Shown one piece after another: positions 16,746-25,455 of a stretch of 64,000 bases of DNA. The notes beneath the pieces were generated by a model. That model worked only from the letters and a program-made list of their open reading frames with translations, searched no databases and had not been told where the DNA came from. Within the stretch, counting starts at the first letter, position 1; each line of letters opens with the position of its first letter. The stretch covers positions 62,001 through 126,000 of the forward strand of contig JADKAW010000038.1 of NCBI GenBank assembly GCA_016719055.1, in the 5' to 3' direction. Source of the DNA: Candidatus Rhodoferax mariagerensis (GTDB lineage: Bacteria; Pseudomonadota; Gammaproteobacteria; Burkholderiales; Burkholderiaceae_C). The position numbers and the translations under genes were made by a program.

Positions 16746-17999
16746 CTATGACGCTGGCGTCACTTTGATCGGTTGAGCGAGCGGTAGCCAGATGCGAAAC
16801 GTGGTTCCAGCACCTGACACGCTGGTCACATCGATGCGGCCATGATGCCACTGAACAATGGCATAACCTACCGCCAGGCCCAGGCCGGTGCCTTGACCCA
16901 CCGGCCGGGTCGTAAAGAACGGGTCAAAGATGTGGGGCAAATCTGTCGGGGTGATTCCTTGGCCGGTGTCGGCAATCTCGATCCACACCTCTGACTTCTC
17001 TTGCCCGGTACGAAGGGTGATCACGCCCGGGTCTTTCATGGCTTGCGCTGCGTTGACCAGCAGAATCGTGAAGACCTGGCATATCTCGCTGCGCATGCAC
17101 TGCACGGGTGGGATGTCGCCAAATTCTTTAATGACCTCAGATCGGGTGGTAAGTTCTGGCCCGACAGCAGTTAGCGCGCTTTCCAAAGCCTGGTGGATGT
17201 CCTCGAACGCCCAGGTTTCCCTGACATCAATGCGCGAAAAATCCCTGAGTCCACGCACTATCTTCTCCACCCGGTCGACGCCGGCGTTGCACTCTGCCAG
17301 CAGAGACACCACGTCGTCCGTGATAAAGGGCAAATCAATCTCCAGCTTGAGGGATTGCAGGGCGGCCCTTGCCGGGGTTGAACCGGCAGCATCATCGCCC
17401 AGTGCGTCAGAGGTACGGATGAAGGTGAGCAGCGAATTGACGTACTGTTTCAGTTGTCCCAGATTGGATTTGACGGCCGCCAAGGGGTTATTGATTTCGT
17501 GGGCAACTCCGCCGGCCAGCAGTCCAATAGAGGCCAATTTTTCTGACTGCACCAGTTGGCTCTGGGTCTTGACCAGATCGTCGTTCTTGAGCGCGAGCTC
17601 GCGGCTCATGTTGTTGAGTTCGTGGTTGAGTAGCAGCACTTCGCGGCTTAGCCGCGCCTGCTCAGTTGCATTCACTTCGCCAAACAGAAGGTAATCCGCG
17701 CCATCGGGCTCCACTGTCACCTCCAGCGTCTGAGGCAAGCCGGCTGCGGTCTTGATATTCAAAAGGCGGGGTCGCGCAGGCTTGGCAAGCCAATCCTGCA
17801 GCACCGGCGGCCCTCCAAAATTGAGCAACATGGTGTGCCAGGGTTTTCCCACCAGCGGCTCGCCGATCAGGTTCACAGCGTGCTGATTGGTGGCGAGCAG
17901 GGTTCCCGCCGCATTGACCCGCGCCACAACAACGCTGGCGCTGGCTGCCAGGAAATGCCTGCCGGCGCCTTCGGGGAACAGGGTGGCATCAGCGCTCAC
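16746..17999 (-). CDS. PAS-containing sensor histidine kinase paired with a B12-domain protein
   Basis: Soluble histidine kinase of 417 residues. An N-terminal PAS-like sensor (about 20-115) is followed by a coiled coil (about 115-150), HisKA with phospho-His 167 in GGVAHEINNPLAAVKSN, and a HATPase with NAAQAM, DTGQGI and GTGLGLAVGYAIV. It lacks membrane segments. The GTG start at 17997-17999 overlaps the end of the upstream B12 gene by 11 bases, a sign of coupled translation; the frame extends upstream only through that gene. It shares the LVQSEKLASIGLLAGG linker with three other kinases in this block. No receiver domain is present, so its target must be separate. Confidence 0.9.
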   Translation of the reverse strand: MSADATLFPEGAGRHFLAASASVVVARVNAAGTLLATNQHAVNLIGEPLVGKPWHTMLLNFGGPPVLQDWLAKPARPRLLNIKTAAGLPQTLEVTVEPDGADYLLFGEVNATEQARLSREVLLLNHELNNMSRELALKNDDLVKTQSQLVQSEKLASIGLLAGGVAHEINNPLAAVKSNLGQLKQYVNSLLTFIRTSDALGDDAAGSTPARAALQSLKLEIDLPFITDDVVSLLAECNAGVDRVEKIVRGLRDFSRIDVRETWAFEDIHQALESALTAVGPELTTRSEVIKEFGDIPPVQCMRSEICQVFTILLVNAAQAMKDPGVITLRTGQEKSEVWIEIADTGQGITPTDLPHIFDPFFTTRPVGQGTGLGLAVGYAIVQWHHGRIDVTSVSGAGTTFRIWLPLAQPIKVTPAS

Positions 18000-18639
18000 A
18001 GGCCGCCATCCGTTCTTCCAGCGCATCCAGAGATGCCATATAGGCGGCATGAGGGTAGTGCTGCAGCGCGTCCTCCGCACCCCAGCGAAAGGCCTGCCCG
18101 CCAACCAGAATAGGCAAATCAGGGTAGGCGGCCGTGACCGCATCAAGCGCTGCAATGAGCTTGGGGAGGTTGAAGTAAATGCTCAGCGACAAGCCCAGCA
18201 AATCAGGCTTGCGCTGCGCGAGCAGTTGCAGCAAATCTTCAACGGACGTGTTGGCACCCAGAAAGTAGCCACGCCAGCCGCGCAATTCGCAAAAATCGGC
18301 CACCATCCGGCCACCAAGCTGGTGAAATTCGTCTGCCACACAGGCGATGATGATGCTCCGGTTGCGTCTTGCGCCTTGTAGCGTCTGTGTCTGAATCAAT
18401 GACAGCATGCGCTGGGTAATGGCGGTGGACAAATGCTCTACGGCGACCGAAATCTTTTCCTGTTCCCAAAGCTCGCCAACCTGGTATTGGGCGCGTTGCA
18501 ACAGCCCAACATACAGCAGCTTGACGCCCGTACCCGCGTGCAGCAGTGCCTGCACCGTGCTGGCGCAGGTTTCGCGGTCACCGGCAAGCAGCGCGGCGAG
18601 GTAGTGCGCGTAGGTGGCTTCGTCGATCGTGGTGTTCAT
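17989..18639 (-). CDS. cobalamin-binding sensor protein, AerR/CarH-like without DNA-binding domain
   Basis: A 216-residue protein with a helical B12-binding cap (about 8-85) and a Rossmann-like B12-binding domain (about 93-210). It shows W58-x9-E68-H69, the upper-face signature of light-sensing adenosylcobalamin proteins such as CarH and AerR, and E104-x-H106-x-x-G, whose His ligates cobalt. The glycine strand ILVGGQAF supports the fold. There is no MerR-type DNA-binding domain, so it would act by protein contact, most likely on the kinase whose gene overlaps it. It starts inside the end of the heme-oxygenase-like gene (18636-18639 overlap). Light sensing is inferred from the motif; simple cobalamin sensing is an alternative. 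Confidence 0.88.
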   Translation of the reverse strand: MNTTIDEATYAHYLAALLAGDRETCASTVQALLHAGTGVKLLYVGLLQRAQYQVGELWEQEKISVAVEHLSTAITQRMLSLIQTQTLQGARRNRSIIIACVADEFHQLGGRMVADFCELRGWRGYFLGANTSVEDLLQLLAQRKPDLLGLSLSIYFNLPKLIAALDAVTAAYPDLPILVGGQAFRWGAEDALQHYPHAAYMASLDALEERMAACER

Positions 18640-19940
18640 GCCTTTGCCTTCGGCGCGGCCTGCTGTCTGGCCTGCGCCAGCGTAAGCTCGACCGCATCAA
18701 TCCATGCGGCAGGAAAATGACGAGGGTCGGCCATCCAGGTGCGCAAACTATCCACCGCTTTCTCGCACCCACCGCACTCGTCAGCCACTGCCGCGCTGAG
18801 CAAAGTCCCGGTGTGAGGAAACCTTGCGCGCCATTCGGGGCCTACCGCAAGATCAAACGCTGCGGCCAGTTCCTGCGTTTGTGCATCCGTGAGAAACCTT
18901 GAGCGCGCTGCATGCAGCGCCGCAGCTGCAGGAAGCAGTTTTTCATAGCCTGCCCTGCGCTCGGGGATCGCGCTGGCCAGCTCTTCGACCAGAATTTCCA
19001 GTTGAACCTGCAACAACAGGGTGGGCATGCCGCGTGCAGACAGCACGCGACCCAGCCATTGCACCTGCTGCAGGACTTGTGCCGGTGGATAGGGGTAGAG
19101 CGTGGCCTGCCAGGCGGCATCGCTGCGGGCAAAGCCCAGCCCCCGTTCGCCATAACGCGCGGCGAAATAGGGAAAACGATGCCAGCAAATATCACCCGCC
19201 CGAACACTGGCCTGTAGCTCACGCGCGTCATCGGGCACAGGATGTCGTCCGGCTTCCGGATTGATGGAGGCCGCAAGATAGGCCTTGGACTCCTGCTGGA
19301 ACGGGTATAAAGCGCGAAACAGCGCCTCCAGACGGGCAAATAGCTCGTTGGCAGCCTGCGTAATTTGTGCGCGCTCTCCGGTTTCCAGCGCAAGCGTGTT
19401 CATACGTTGCGAATACTCAGCCCATCGGTAACGCGCTGCCGCTCCATCGTTGCGCAGATAGGCCATTCCGTCATCGCCACGCAACAAAAAGGCGCGCGCC
19501 ACGAGGGGCTGCAACACAGAGGCGCACAACGTGGAGCCCTCCAGAACATACAGCCACCCCAATATCGCCAGCGGTGCCTCTATCGATTGCTGTCGCAGGG
19601 CGTTGGTTGCCTGCAACGCCACATCGACCGCCTCCTTGAGGTCTGCCACGGTGCGCGGCTCAAAGTACTGCAGGTCTTTTCGCAGCAAGGGAAGCTTACG
19701 CATGTCTGCGCTCCAGACCGAACGGACTCGGTCGTCAACACAGTGCGCCGAGGCCTGTTCTACCACTACGTGTATTGCCAATATAGCCCGCAATTGCCCC
19801 ACGTAGGATTCCAGCGGTAACTGGCACCCGGCCAATGCCTGAAAGAAGGGGGCCGTCTGCAACCGGGCATGCGCGGTAGACGTGGACGCTTTGAGTTCCT
19901 CCATCAATGTCAACTGCTGTCCGAAAAGGCTTGCTTGCAT
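18636..19940 (-). CDS. heme-oxygenase-like protein with an additional C-terminal domain
   Basis: 434 residues. Residues about 13-205 resemble bacterial heme oxygenase: an early helix with LKASTSTAHARLQ (His24 in the position of the proximal heme ligand), YVGQLRAILAIHVVVE, and GWLYVLEGSTL of the distal helix. The glycines that usually follow EGSTL are replaced by Cys-Ala, so catalysis is uncertain and heme or bilin binding may be the role. The C-terminal half (about 215-425) contains WHRFPYFAARYGERG and is not recognised; it may be a second sensory domain. First gene of a three-gene overlapping set with the B12 protein and a kinase. No bacteriophytochrome gene is visible to use biliverdin. Confidence 0.75.
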   Translation of the reverse strand: MQASLFGQQLTLMEELKASTSTAHARLQTAPFFQALAGCQLPLESYVGQLRAILAIHVVVEQASAHCVDDRVRSVWSADMRKLPLLRKDLQYFEPRTVADLKEAVDVALQATNALRQQSIEAPLAILGWLYVLEGSTLCASVLQPLVARAFLLRGDDGMAYLRNDGAAARYRWAEYSQRMNTLALETGERAQITQAANELFARLEALFRALYPFQQESKAYLAASINPEAGRHPVPDDARELQASVRAGDICWHRFPYFAARYGERGLGFARSDAAWQATLYPYPPAQVLQQVQWLGRVLSARGMPTLLLQVQLEILVEELASAIPERRAGYEKLLPAAAALHAARSRFLTDAQTQELAAAFDLAVGPEWRARFPHTGTLLSAAVADECGGCEKAVDSLRTWMADPRHFPAAWIDAVELTLAQARQQAAPKAKA

Positions 19941-20236
19941 CGCGGTCTTTCTACATTGTGTTTTCTTTCATCGGACAAGCGTCCACTACAGCAACGTTGC
20001 TGTTTAGTTTAGACGATACGCCTTGCCTGACAACCATGAGCAGTCTGACGCTAATGCATCAAAACAGGCTACAGCCCCCGTAGAATAAGCGCTAGCAGCT
20101 ACAACAATGATACTAATTACGGCGACAATAAAAACACGCTTCGCCGACTCTCAGTGTCGACCCTCTGGGTGTACCGCCAGCTCCAGCCAACACCGCCCTG
20201 ATCAGGGTGTTGACCGACGTGTCATTGGTTTTGCGC
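19941..20236. repeat. intergenic region with family A repeat, copy 8 (20057-20120)
   Basis: The gap separates the kinase gene at 20237 from the heme-oxygenase-like gene and should contain the latter's promoter. It carries a reverse-orientation family A repeat: CAAAACAGGCTACAGCCCC, AATAAGCGCTAGCAGCTAC and ATGATACTAATTAC. Confidence 0.65.
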
Positions 20237-21907
20237 CTATTGAGAAGATGGCGGTGCCTCAGCCGGTTCTCCACCGATGGGCAGCAACACCTTGAAGGTG
20301 GTGCCCTTGCCGGGCTCGGATTGCACTTCAATGCTTCCCCGGTGGCGCTGCACAATACCCCAGGCCAGCGACAACCCAAGCCCTGTGCCCTTGCCCAACG
20401 CCTTGGTGGTGAAAAACGGGTCGAAGATGCGATTGATGTTTTTGGGTGGAATGCCTATTCCGGTATCAATCACCTCCACCCACACCTGTTTGTCATTGCA
20501 GCCCGTGCGAACCCGGATCACGCCCTGGCTTTCAATGGCGTGCGCGGCGTTAACCAGCAGGTTCATGAAAACCTGGTTCAGCTGTGACGGAATGCAGTGA
20601 ACCCGGGGCAAAGTGCCGTACTCGCGCTCTACCGTCGCTTTGTATTTGAGTTCATTCCAGACAATGTTCAAGGTGCTTTCCAGTCCCTGATGAATGTCGG
20701 CCCAGGCCCATTCAGCCGAGCCCACACGGGCAAAGTCCTTCAGGTCGCGCACAATGGTTTTGACGCGCTCCAGCCCGTCGCGCGACTCTTTGATGAGCTG
20801 GTGCAGGTCATCTACCATGAAGGCGTAGTCCAGGCTGGTTTTCAGCGCACTCACCGGCTCAAAGGCCAGTTGCGCACTGGGTTCCAGTGCGTGTTGCGCC
20901 TGGGCGTAAGCCGCATCAATGGCCAGCAGCGACTCCACGTAGTCGCCCAGTGTGCCCAGGTTCGAGTTGATGAAACCAATCGGGTTGTTGATTTCGTGGG
21001 CAACGCCAGCGGCGAGTTGGCCGATGGATGCCAACTTTTCAGATTGCAGCAATTGAAACTGGGCTTCTTCCAGCTTGCGGTTGGATTCGGTCAGCGCCGC
21101 CAGCTGCTGGCTCAGCGCGGCAGTGCGTTGTTGCACCACTTCTTCGAGTCGGGCGTTCTGGTTGAGTAATTGTTGCTCGATGGCTTTGCGCTGCGTGGCA
21201 TCGCTGAACGAAAAAACCCGGCCAATGATTTGCTCGGCGTGACGTGCCGGGCGTGACCGGCGCTCAAAAATGCGGCCATCTGTCAGCTCCAGCGTGTCAA
21301 ACGACTCAAGGTCGGAGTCCAACTGGATGGCCGCCAGGTTACGCTGATAGGCCTCCTGGTCTGCAAAAAAACTGGCCATGAATGCGAAGGCCTCTGCGTC
21401 CACGCGGCGCGCCAGCAGTGCATCAGGGATGCCCCACATCCTGGAAAAACACTGGTTCATGTTGAGGATGTTTCCCTCACGGTCCAGCAGCAAAATGCCT
21501 TCGGTTGTGGCCTCCAATGTGGCCTGCAGGCGTGAACTGATGCTGGCCAACTCGCTTTCGGCCTGCTGTCGCGGCTCCAGGGGCTCGGCTCGAATCACAA
21601 GCCAGCTGGTGCCGTCTTTCTCAACGCGCAACACGGTTTTGGAGGCCAGCAGAATTTCACCATTGCTGCAAAGGTAGGAGCACTCGGTGTCCGTGATGTT
21701 GGCATTGCCCCCTTGTCGTACCTCGTCCCAAAAGAACAGGTCAGACAGCGCGCATTCAATGTCGGTAATGGGACGACCCAGCAGCTCTTCAAGCGTGTAC
21801 CCAAGCTGGCGCAGGCCAGGCTTGCTAACCTCACAAATGGCCAGCGTTGCCGGGTCAACCAGAAGCAGGAGCTCGCGCGACTGGTCCAGAAGCAGGGCTT
21901 CATGCAT
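20237..21907 (-). CDS. PAS-PAS sensor histidine kinase
   Basis: A soluble kinase of 556 residues. Two PAS domains (about 10-115 and 130-245) are followed by a coiled coil with QLAALTESNRKLEEAQ, then HisKA with GVAHEINNPIGFINSN and a HATPase with NAAHAIE, DTGIGI and GTGLGLSLAWGIVQRH. No membrane segment is seen, so it should sense a cytoplasmic cue. The ATG at 21907 lies three bases after the stop of the HD-GYP gene upstream on this strand. The catalytic half is closely related to the kinases at 25452 and 30360, in particular around the long insertion between HisKA and HATPase. Last gene of the run that starts at 33205. Confidence 0.93.
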   Translation of the reverse strand: MHEALLLDQSRELLLLVDPATLAICEVSKPGLRQLGYTLEELLGRPITDIECALSDLFFWDEVRQGGNANITDTECSYLCSNGEILLASKTVLRVEKDGTSWLVIRAEPLEPRQQAESELASISSRLQATLEATTEGILLLDREGNILNMNQCFSRMWGIPDALLARRVDAEAFAFMASFFADQEAYQRNLAAIQLDSDLESFDTLELTDGRIFERRSRPARHAEQIIGRVFSFSDATQRKAIEQQLLNQNARLEEVVQQRTAALSQQLAALTESNRKLEEAQFQLLQSEKLASIGQLAAGVAHEINNPIGFINSNLGTLGDYVESLLAIDAAYAQAQHALEPSAQLAFEPVSALKTSLDYAFMVDDLHQLIKESRDGLERVKTIVRDLKDFARVGSAEWAWADIHQGLESTLNIVWNELKYKATVEREYGTLPRVHCIPSQLNQVFMNLLVNAAHAIESQGVIRVRTGCNDKQVWVEVIDTGIGIPPKNINRIFDPFFTTKALGKGTGLGLSLAWGIVQRHRGSIEVQSEPGKGTTFKVLLPIGGEPAEAPPSSQ

Positions 21908-21910
21908 GGG

Positions 21911-23230
21911 TCAGACGCCAGCCGTTTCGTTGGCTGGCTTTCCATCGAAATAGTAGGTCAGCCGCTTGCGCGGGCAGAGGTAGGCATGCACCGCTGGCAG
22001 TAACAATTCGGGGCGGATGGCCTGGCGAATGTTCAGGGCAGGTTCCATTTCCAGGTCGAGCATGATGGCTTCGTCTTTTGGCACGCTCGGGTCATAGACC
22101 AGCACCCACGGGCGCAGCGCCTTTTTCGGGTTGACGGACACCACCATGGCGATGGCATCGTTGGATAGCTTGACGATGGAGCCAGGTGGATAGACCCCAA
22201 GCGAGTGCACCAGCACCTGCAGCACTTTGGGGTCGAATTTGCTTCGGCGCTGCGCATACATGAACGACAGCGCCTCGTGCGGGGTCATGGCACTGCTTGG
22301 ATCTTGCGGGTTGCACAGGTTGTCGTAAAAGTTCACCAGTGAGACGATGCGCGCCAGCGGCGATATCTTGTCAAACCGCACACCCAGCGGGTAACCGCTG
22401 CCATCGGCCAGCTCATGGTGTTGGGCAATGATGGCCAATACCTCTGCCGGTAAGCCAAGCTTCTTACCGAGATTGACGCCGTACTCCACATGCATTGCCC
22501 GCAGCTCGCGCTCTGGCTTTGTGGTTTGATCGGGGCGCTTGCGCAGTACGCGGTCCGGAATTTCAGACAAACCAATGTCATGCAGCAGAGCGCCAGTACC
22601 CAGCAGTCGGGCATGATTGGGGGCAAGCCCCAGTTCTTTGGCCAGCATGAGGCACACAATGGACACGTTGAGTCCATGGTAGTAAACATCTTCTCCGCCA
22701 GATTTGTCGCCCAGCACCTGCAGCGTGACCTCCGGGCGCTGCAGAAAAACGTCCACCATGTCATCCACCATGTGACCCATTTCAGTCAGTGCTTCTTGCG
22801 GGCGCGACAGCAGGTTTTTGTTGAGACCACGCATCACACTCGACGCCTTGGCAAACGACTTCTCGATCTTTTCAAGGTCCTTGCGCTGCTCGGTCAGGCG
22901 CTGGATACGGGCTGCCTTTTCAGCCATGGCTGCATCGACAGGTGCAGGGGCGTCAGCCGCAGGCGCTGACAGCGCAGACAAGCCGTTGGTCGGCACAGAC
23001 ACAGGTGTTGGTGTGGACTCGCGGGCGGTGCTACGAGTCGGGTCGAAGCAAAAACGTGATTCGCCCAGTGCCTGGAGTTCGCGAATTTGCTGTTCTGAGG
23101 TGATCTTGAAGCTGTTGAGCGTGAAGGAGTGCCTAAACCATGGCATGTCCAGGAAAATGTACATACCAATATGCAATTGGTCTGCTGCAACGTAGTTCAG
23201 TGTGGGTTCAGTGCCTGGGGTTGTTGCCAT
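21911..23230 (-). CDS. HD-GYP cyclic-di-GMP phosphodiesterase with DUF3391
   Basis: 439 residues. An N-terminal DUF3391 (about 12-65, LHIGMYIFLDMPWFRHSF) precedes an HD-GYP domain (about 150-340). The metal-binding HD is in ALLHDIGLSEIP, a later pair in AQHHELADGSGYPLG supplies the GYP motif, so the main residues for hydrolysing cyclic-di-GMP are kept; the lysine of HDIGK is leucine here. It lacks a receiver domain, so it is probably controlled by partner contact or level. It starts nine bases after the stop of the receiver-HD-GYP gene on the same strand. Confidence 0.92.
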   Translation of the reverse strand: MATTPGTEPTLNYVAADQLHIGMYIFLDMPWFRHSFTLNSFKITSEQQIRELQALGESRFCFDPTRSTARESTPTPVSVPTNGLSALSAPAADAPAPVDAAMAEKAARIQRLTEQRKDLEKIEKSFAKASSVMRGLNKNLLSRPQEALTEMGHMVDDMVDVFLQRPEVTLQVLGDKSGGEDVYYHGLNVSIVCLMLAKELGLAPNHARLLGTGALLHDIGLSEIPDRVLRKRPDQTTKPERELRAMHVEYGVNLGKKLGLPAEVLAIIAQHHELADGSGYPLGVRFDKISPLARIVSLVNFYDNLCNPQDPSSAMTPHEALSFMYAQRRSKFDPKVLQVLVHSLGVYPPGSIVKLSNDAIAMVVSVNPKKALRPWVLVYDPSVPKDEAIMLDLEMEPALNIRQAIRPELLLPAVHAYLCPRKRLTYYFDGKPANETAGV

Positions 23231-23239
23231 GGTTTACTT

Positions 23240-24616
23240 TCACTGGTCCATCCGCACGTAGGCGAACAAACTCAACTCGGCTGATTTTTCAAAGTCGGCA
23301 ATCTTGCGAATCATCCGGTCGTCGAGCACGTGCTGGGCCGAAAGCATCATCAATCCGCTGGGCGTGATCAGGTCGCGTGATAAAACCATACCCGCTTGCA
23401 ATTGGCCAACCGCCACTTTGCGCTCGGCCACAGTAGTCTTTTGCAACCCATCCAGCGCAGTGGCGTTCAGCACCGCCAGCAGCGCATCCGCCACCTTGGG
23501 GTCATAACGCTTGCCACGGTTTTTTTCCACCAGCGCCCGGGCTTCTGGCTCGCCCAGTTCTCGCTTGGCCAGCGCGCCTGAAAGCATGTTGTCGTAGTCA
23601 CTGGCCAGCGCCAGAATGCGCGCGCCAAGGGGAATGGCATCGTGCGTCAGCCGCCGTGGGTGGCCGGTGCCGTCAAACCGTTCGAACTGTGCGGCAATCA
23701 GCTCAGTCGAGCCTTTCAGGTCGGGCAGCGGCGTGAGCAACTGTTCGGCACGCGCCGGATGCCGCCTGTAAAGGTCGAGTTGGCGGGGTGTCAGGTTGAC
23801 GATGGCGGTGGTGAGCATGTCGTCGCCGAACCCGACTTTGCCAATTTCATGCAACAGCCCAGCGACAAAAACGTCATGCGTGTGACGGCTGTCGAGGCCC
23901 AGCTTGATGGCCATTTGGCGCGCCATGTCGGCCACGCGCCTGGAGTGGCCCGCCAGATTGCCACCGCGCAGCTCAACCAGCGCGCTGAACACCTTGATTG
24001 AGGTGATGAAGTTGCTTTTGAGCTGCTCATGGGCCTTCTGCAGCGCGTCATTGGCGACGGTGAGTTCAGTGATACGTTGTGCAACCAGGGACTCCAAATG
24101 GGCATGAGCGCTTTTGAGTTCCGTGTTTTGGGCTTGCGCAAGGGATTCAAGCCGTTTGTTCTCCTGTTCCAGGGCGCGCTGCGCCAGTGCGTCGTGCACG
24201 ATCAGCAAAATGTCAGCGTCGTCCCAGGGCTTGGAGATATACCGATAAATCTCGCCCCGGTTCACCGCATCGATGGTGGCCGCGATGTCGGCATAGCCGG
24301 TCAACAGCAGTCGCACGGTATCTGGCCAGCGCAGACGCACTTGTTCCAAAAATTGGACGCCGTCCATTTCCGGCATCCGCATGTCAGAAATGACCAGGTC
24401 AACTGCCACCTGCTCCAGCAGTGCCAGTGCTGCATGGCCACCTTCAGCCAGGTGGATCTGGTAACCCTTGGGGCGAAACAGGCGTTTGAGTGACGACAGA
24501 ATGCTGGGCTCGTCGTCAACAAACAAAATAGAGAAAGCACCCGCCGCCACTTTGTCGGTCGACGTGGCGGAGGTGTTGAGAGTGGGTGGCGCGGCAAATG
24601 GCACGGTGTGGCTCAC
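23240..24616 (-). CDS. response regulator with HD-GYP-like output, catalytic residues altered
   Basis: 458 residues. Receiver domain (about 28-145) with phospho-acceptor D78 in VISDMRMPEMDG and lysine in YISKPWDD, a coiled coil (about 150-200), then an HD-GYP-like domain. The HD dyad is H256-E257 (LLHEIGKVGF), the HH pair before ERFDG is Q-F, and GYP reads GHP. The paralogue at 31826-33205 keeps HD, HH and GFP. This copy is therefore probably a weak or inactive phosphodiesterase that may bind partners. The GTG start overlaps the upstream HDOD gene stop by four bases (GTGA). Confidence 0.9.
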   Translation of the reverse strand: MSHTVPFAAPPTLNTSATSTDKVAAGAFSILFVDDEPSILSSLKRLFRPKGYQIHLAEGGHAALALLEQVAVDLVISDMRMPEMDGVQFLEQVRLRWPDTVRLLLTGYADIAATIDAVNRGEIYRYISKPWDDADILLIVHDALAQRALEQENKRLESLAQAQNTELKSAHAHLESLVAQRITELTVANDALQKAHEQLKSNFITSIKVFSALVELRGGNLAGHSRRVADMARQMAIKLGLDSRHTHDVFVAGLLHEIGKVGFGDDMLTTAIVNLTPRQLDLYRRHPARAEQLLTPLPDLKGSTELIAAQFERFDGTGHPRRLTHDAIPLGARILALASDYDNMLSGALAKRELGEPEARALVEKNRGKRYDPKVADALLAVLNATALDGLQKTTVAERKVAVGQLQAGMVLSRDLITPSGLMMLSAQHVLDDRMIRKIADFEKSAELSLFAYVRMDQ

Positions 24617-25455
24617 AGTTTGGCAAAAACCATTGCTTCTTCCAGCATGAGGGTAAGGTCGCCCAAAGATTGACGAAGTTCATCCAGCGAGCCGCCCAGA
24701 CGCTGACTCACGGCCACAGGCAGTGCATTAAGCGCCGGGCTTCCGCCAAAGTCGCAATGGATGTGCTTGCAGATCTGGTTGGCTGCAAAGACGCAGGCAA
24801 TCATGTCGGTGTCTTTGAGAGTGGCCATGTTCATGCAACCAATGGTCTCGATCAGTTGGGGCGCAAAACGCCAGCGCTCTACCAGCATGGACCCAATGGC
24901 AAAGTGGTCGACCCCTACCACTTGGTGTAATGCGGCGTGCAGGGATGTCTCGTTCCACAGGCTGATCTCTACTGCACGTTGGTACTCGGTCGGCATGCAC
25001 TGCGCCACCACCACCTTGCCAAAGTCATGCAACAGCCCGGCAATAAAGCAGTCATTGGGGTCGGCGTCCTGCACGCGCGATGCCAATCGTTTGGCAATGC
25101 CAGCCGTGACCAGGGAATGCAGCAAGTATTGCTGGGCGTCAAAACCGGCCAGATGGTTGGCGGGCAACATGCTGATGGCCGCGATGCTGAGCGCCAGGTT
25201 CTTGATGGTGTTGAACCCCAAGAAAACAACGGCGTGGTCCATCGACGTGATCTGGTTGGACAGGCTGTAATAGGCTGAATTGACCACTCGCAAGACCTTG
25301 ACGGTGACAACCGGGTCTTTGCCAATGACTTGCACTAGGTCTTTGGGCGAGCATTCCATGTTGCGCGTCAGAGCCAGGATGCTTTGAACACTTTTGGGGA
25401 AGGCCGGCATGCTTTCTACAGCCGCTGCCAATCTGAGAGTCAGCTCGGAGGTCAT
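24613..25455 (-). CDS. HDOD domain protein
   Basis: A 280-residue protein made almost entirely of an HDOD domain (about 12-210), a non-enzymatic relative of HD phosphohydrolases found in signalling proteins. Recognisable parts are MPAFPKSVQSILALTRN, VVNSAYYSLSNQITS with the helix-rich core, and FIAGLLHDFGKVVVAQ. Overlaps of four bases on both sides (ATGA with the upstream kinase, GTGA with the downstream regulator) place it firmly in the operon. HDOD proteins often tune c-di-GMP or kinase output; its partner here is unknown. Confidence 0.9.
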   Translation of the reverse strand: MTSELTLRLAAAVESMPAFPKSVQSILALTRNMECSPKDLVQVIGKDPVVTVKVLRVVNSAYYSLSNQITSMDHAVVFLGFNTIKNLALSIAAISMLPANHLAGFDAQQYLLHSLVTAGIAKRLASRVQDADPNDCFIAGLLHDFGKVVVAQCMPTEYQRAVEISLWNETSLHAALHQVVGVDHFAIGSMLVERWRFAPQLIETIGCMNMATLKDTDMIACVFAANQICKHIHCDFGGSPALNALPVAVSQRLGGSLDELRQSLGDLTLMLEEAMVFAKL

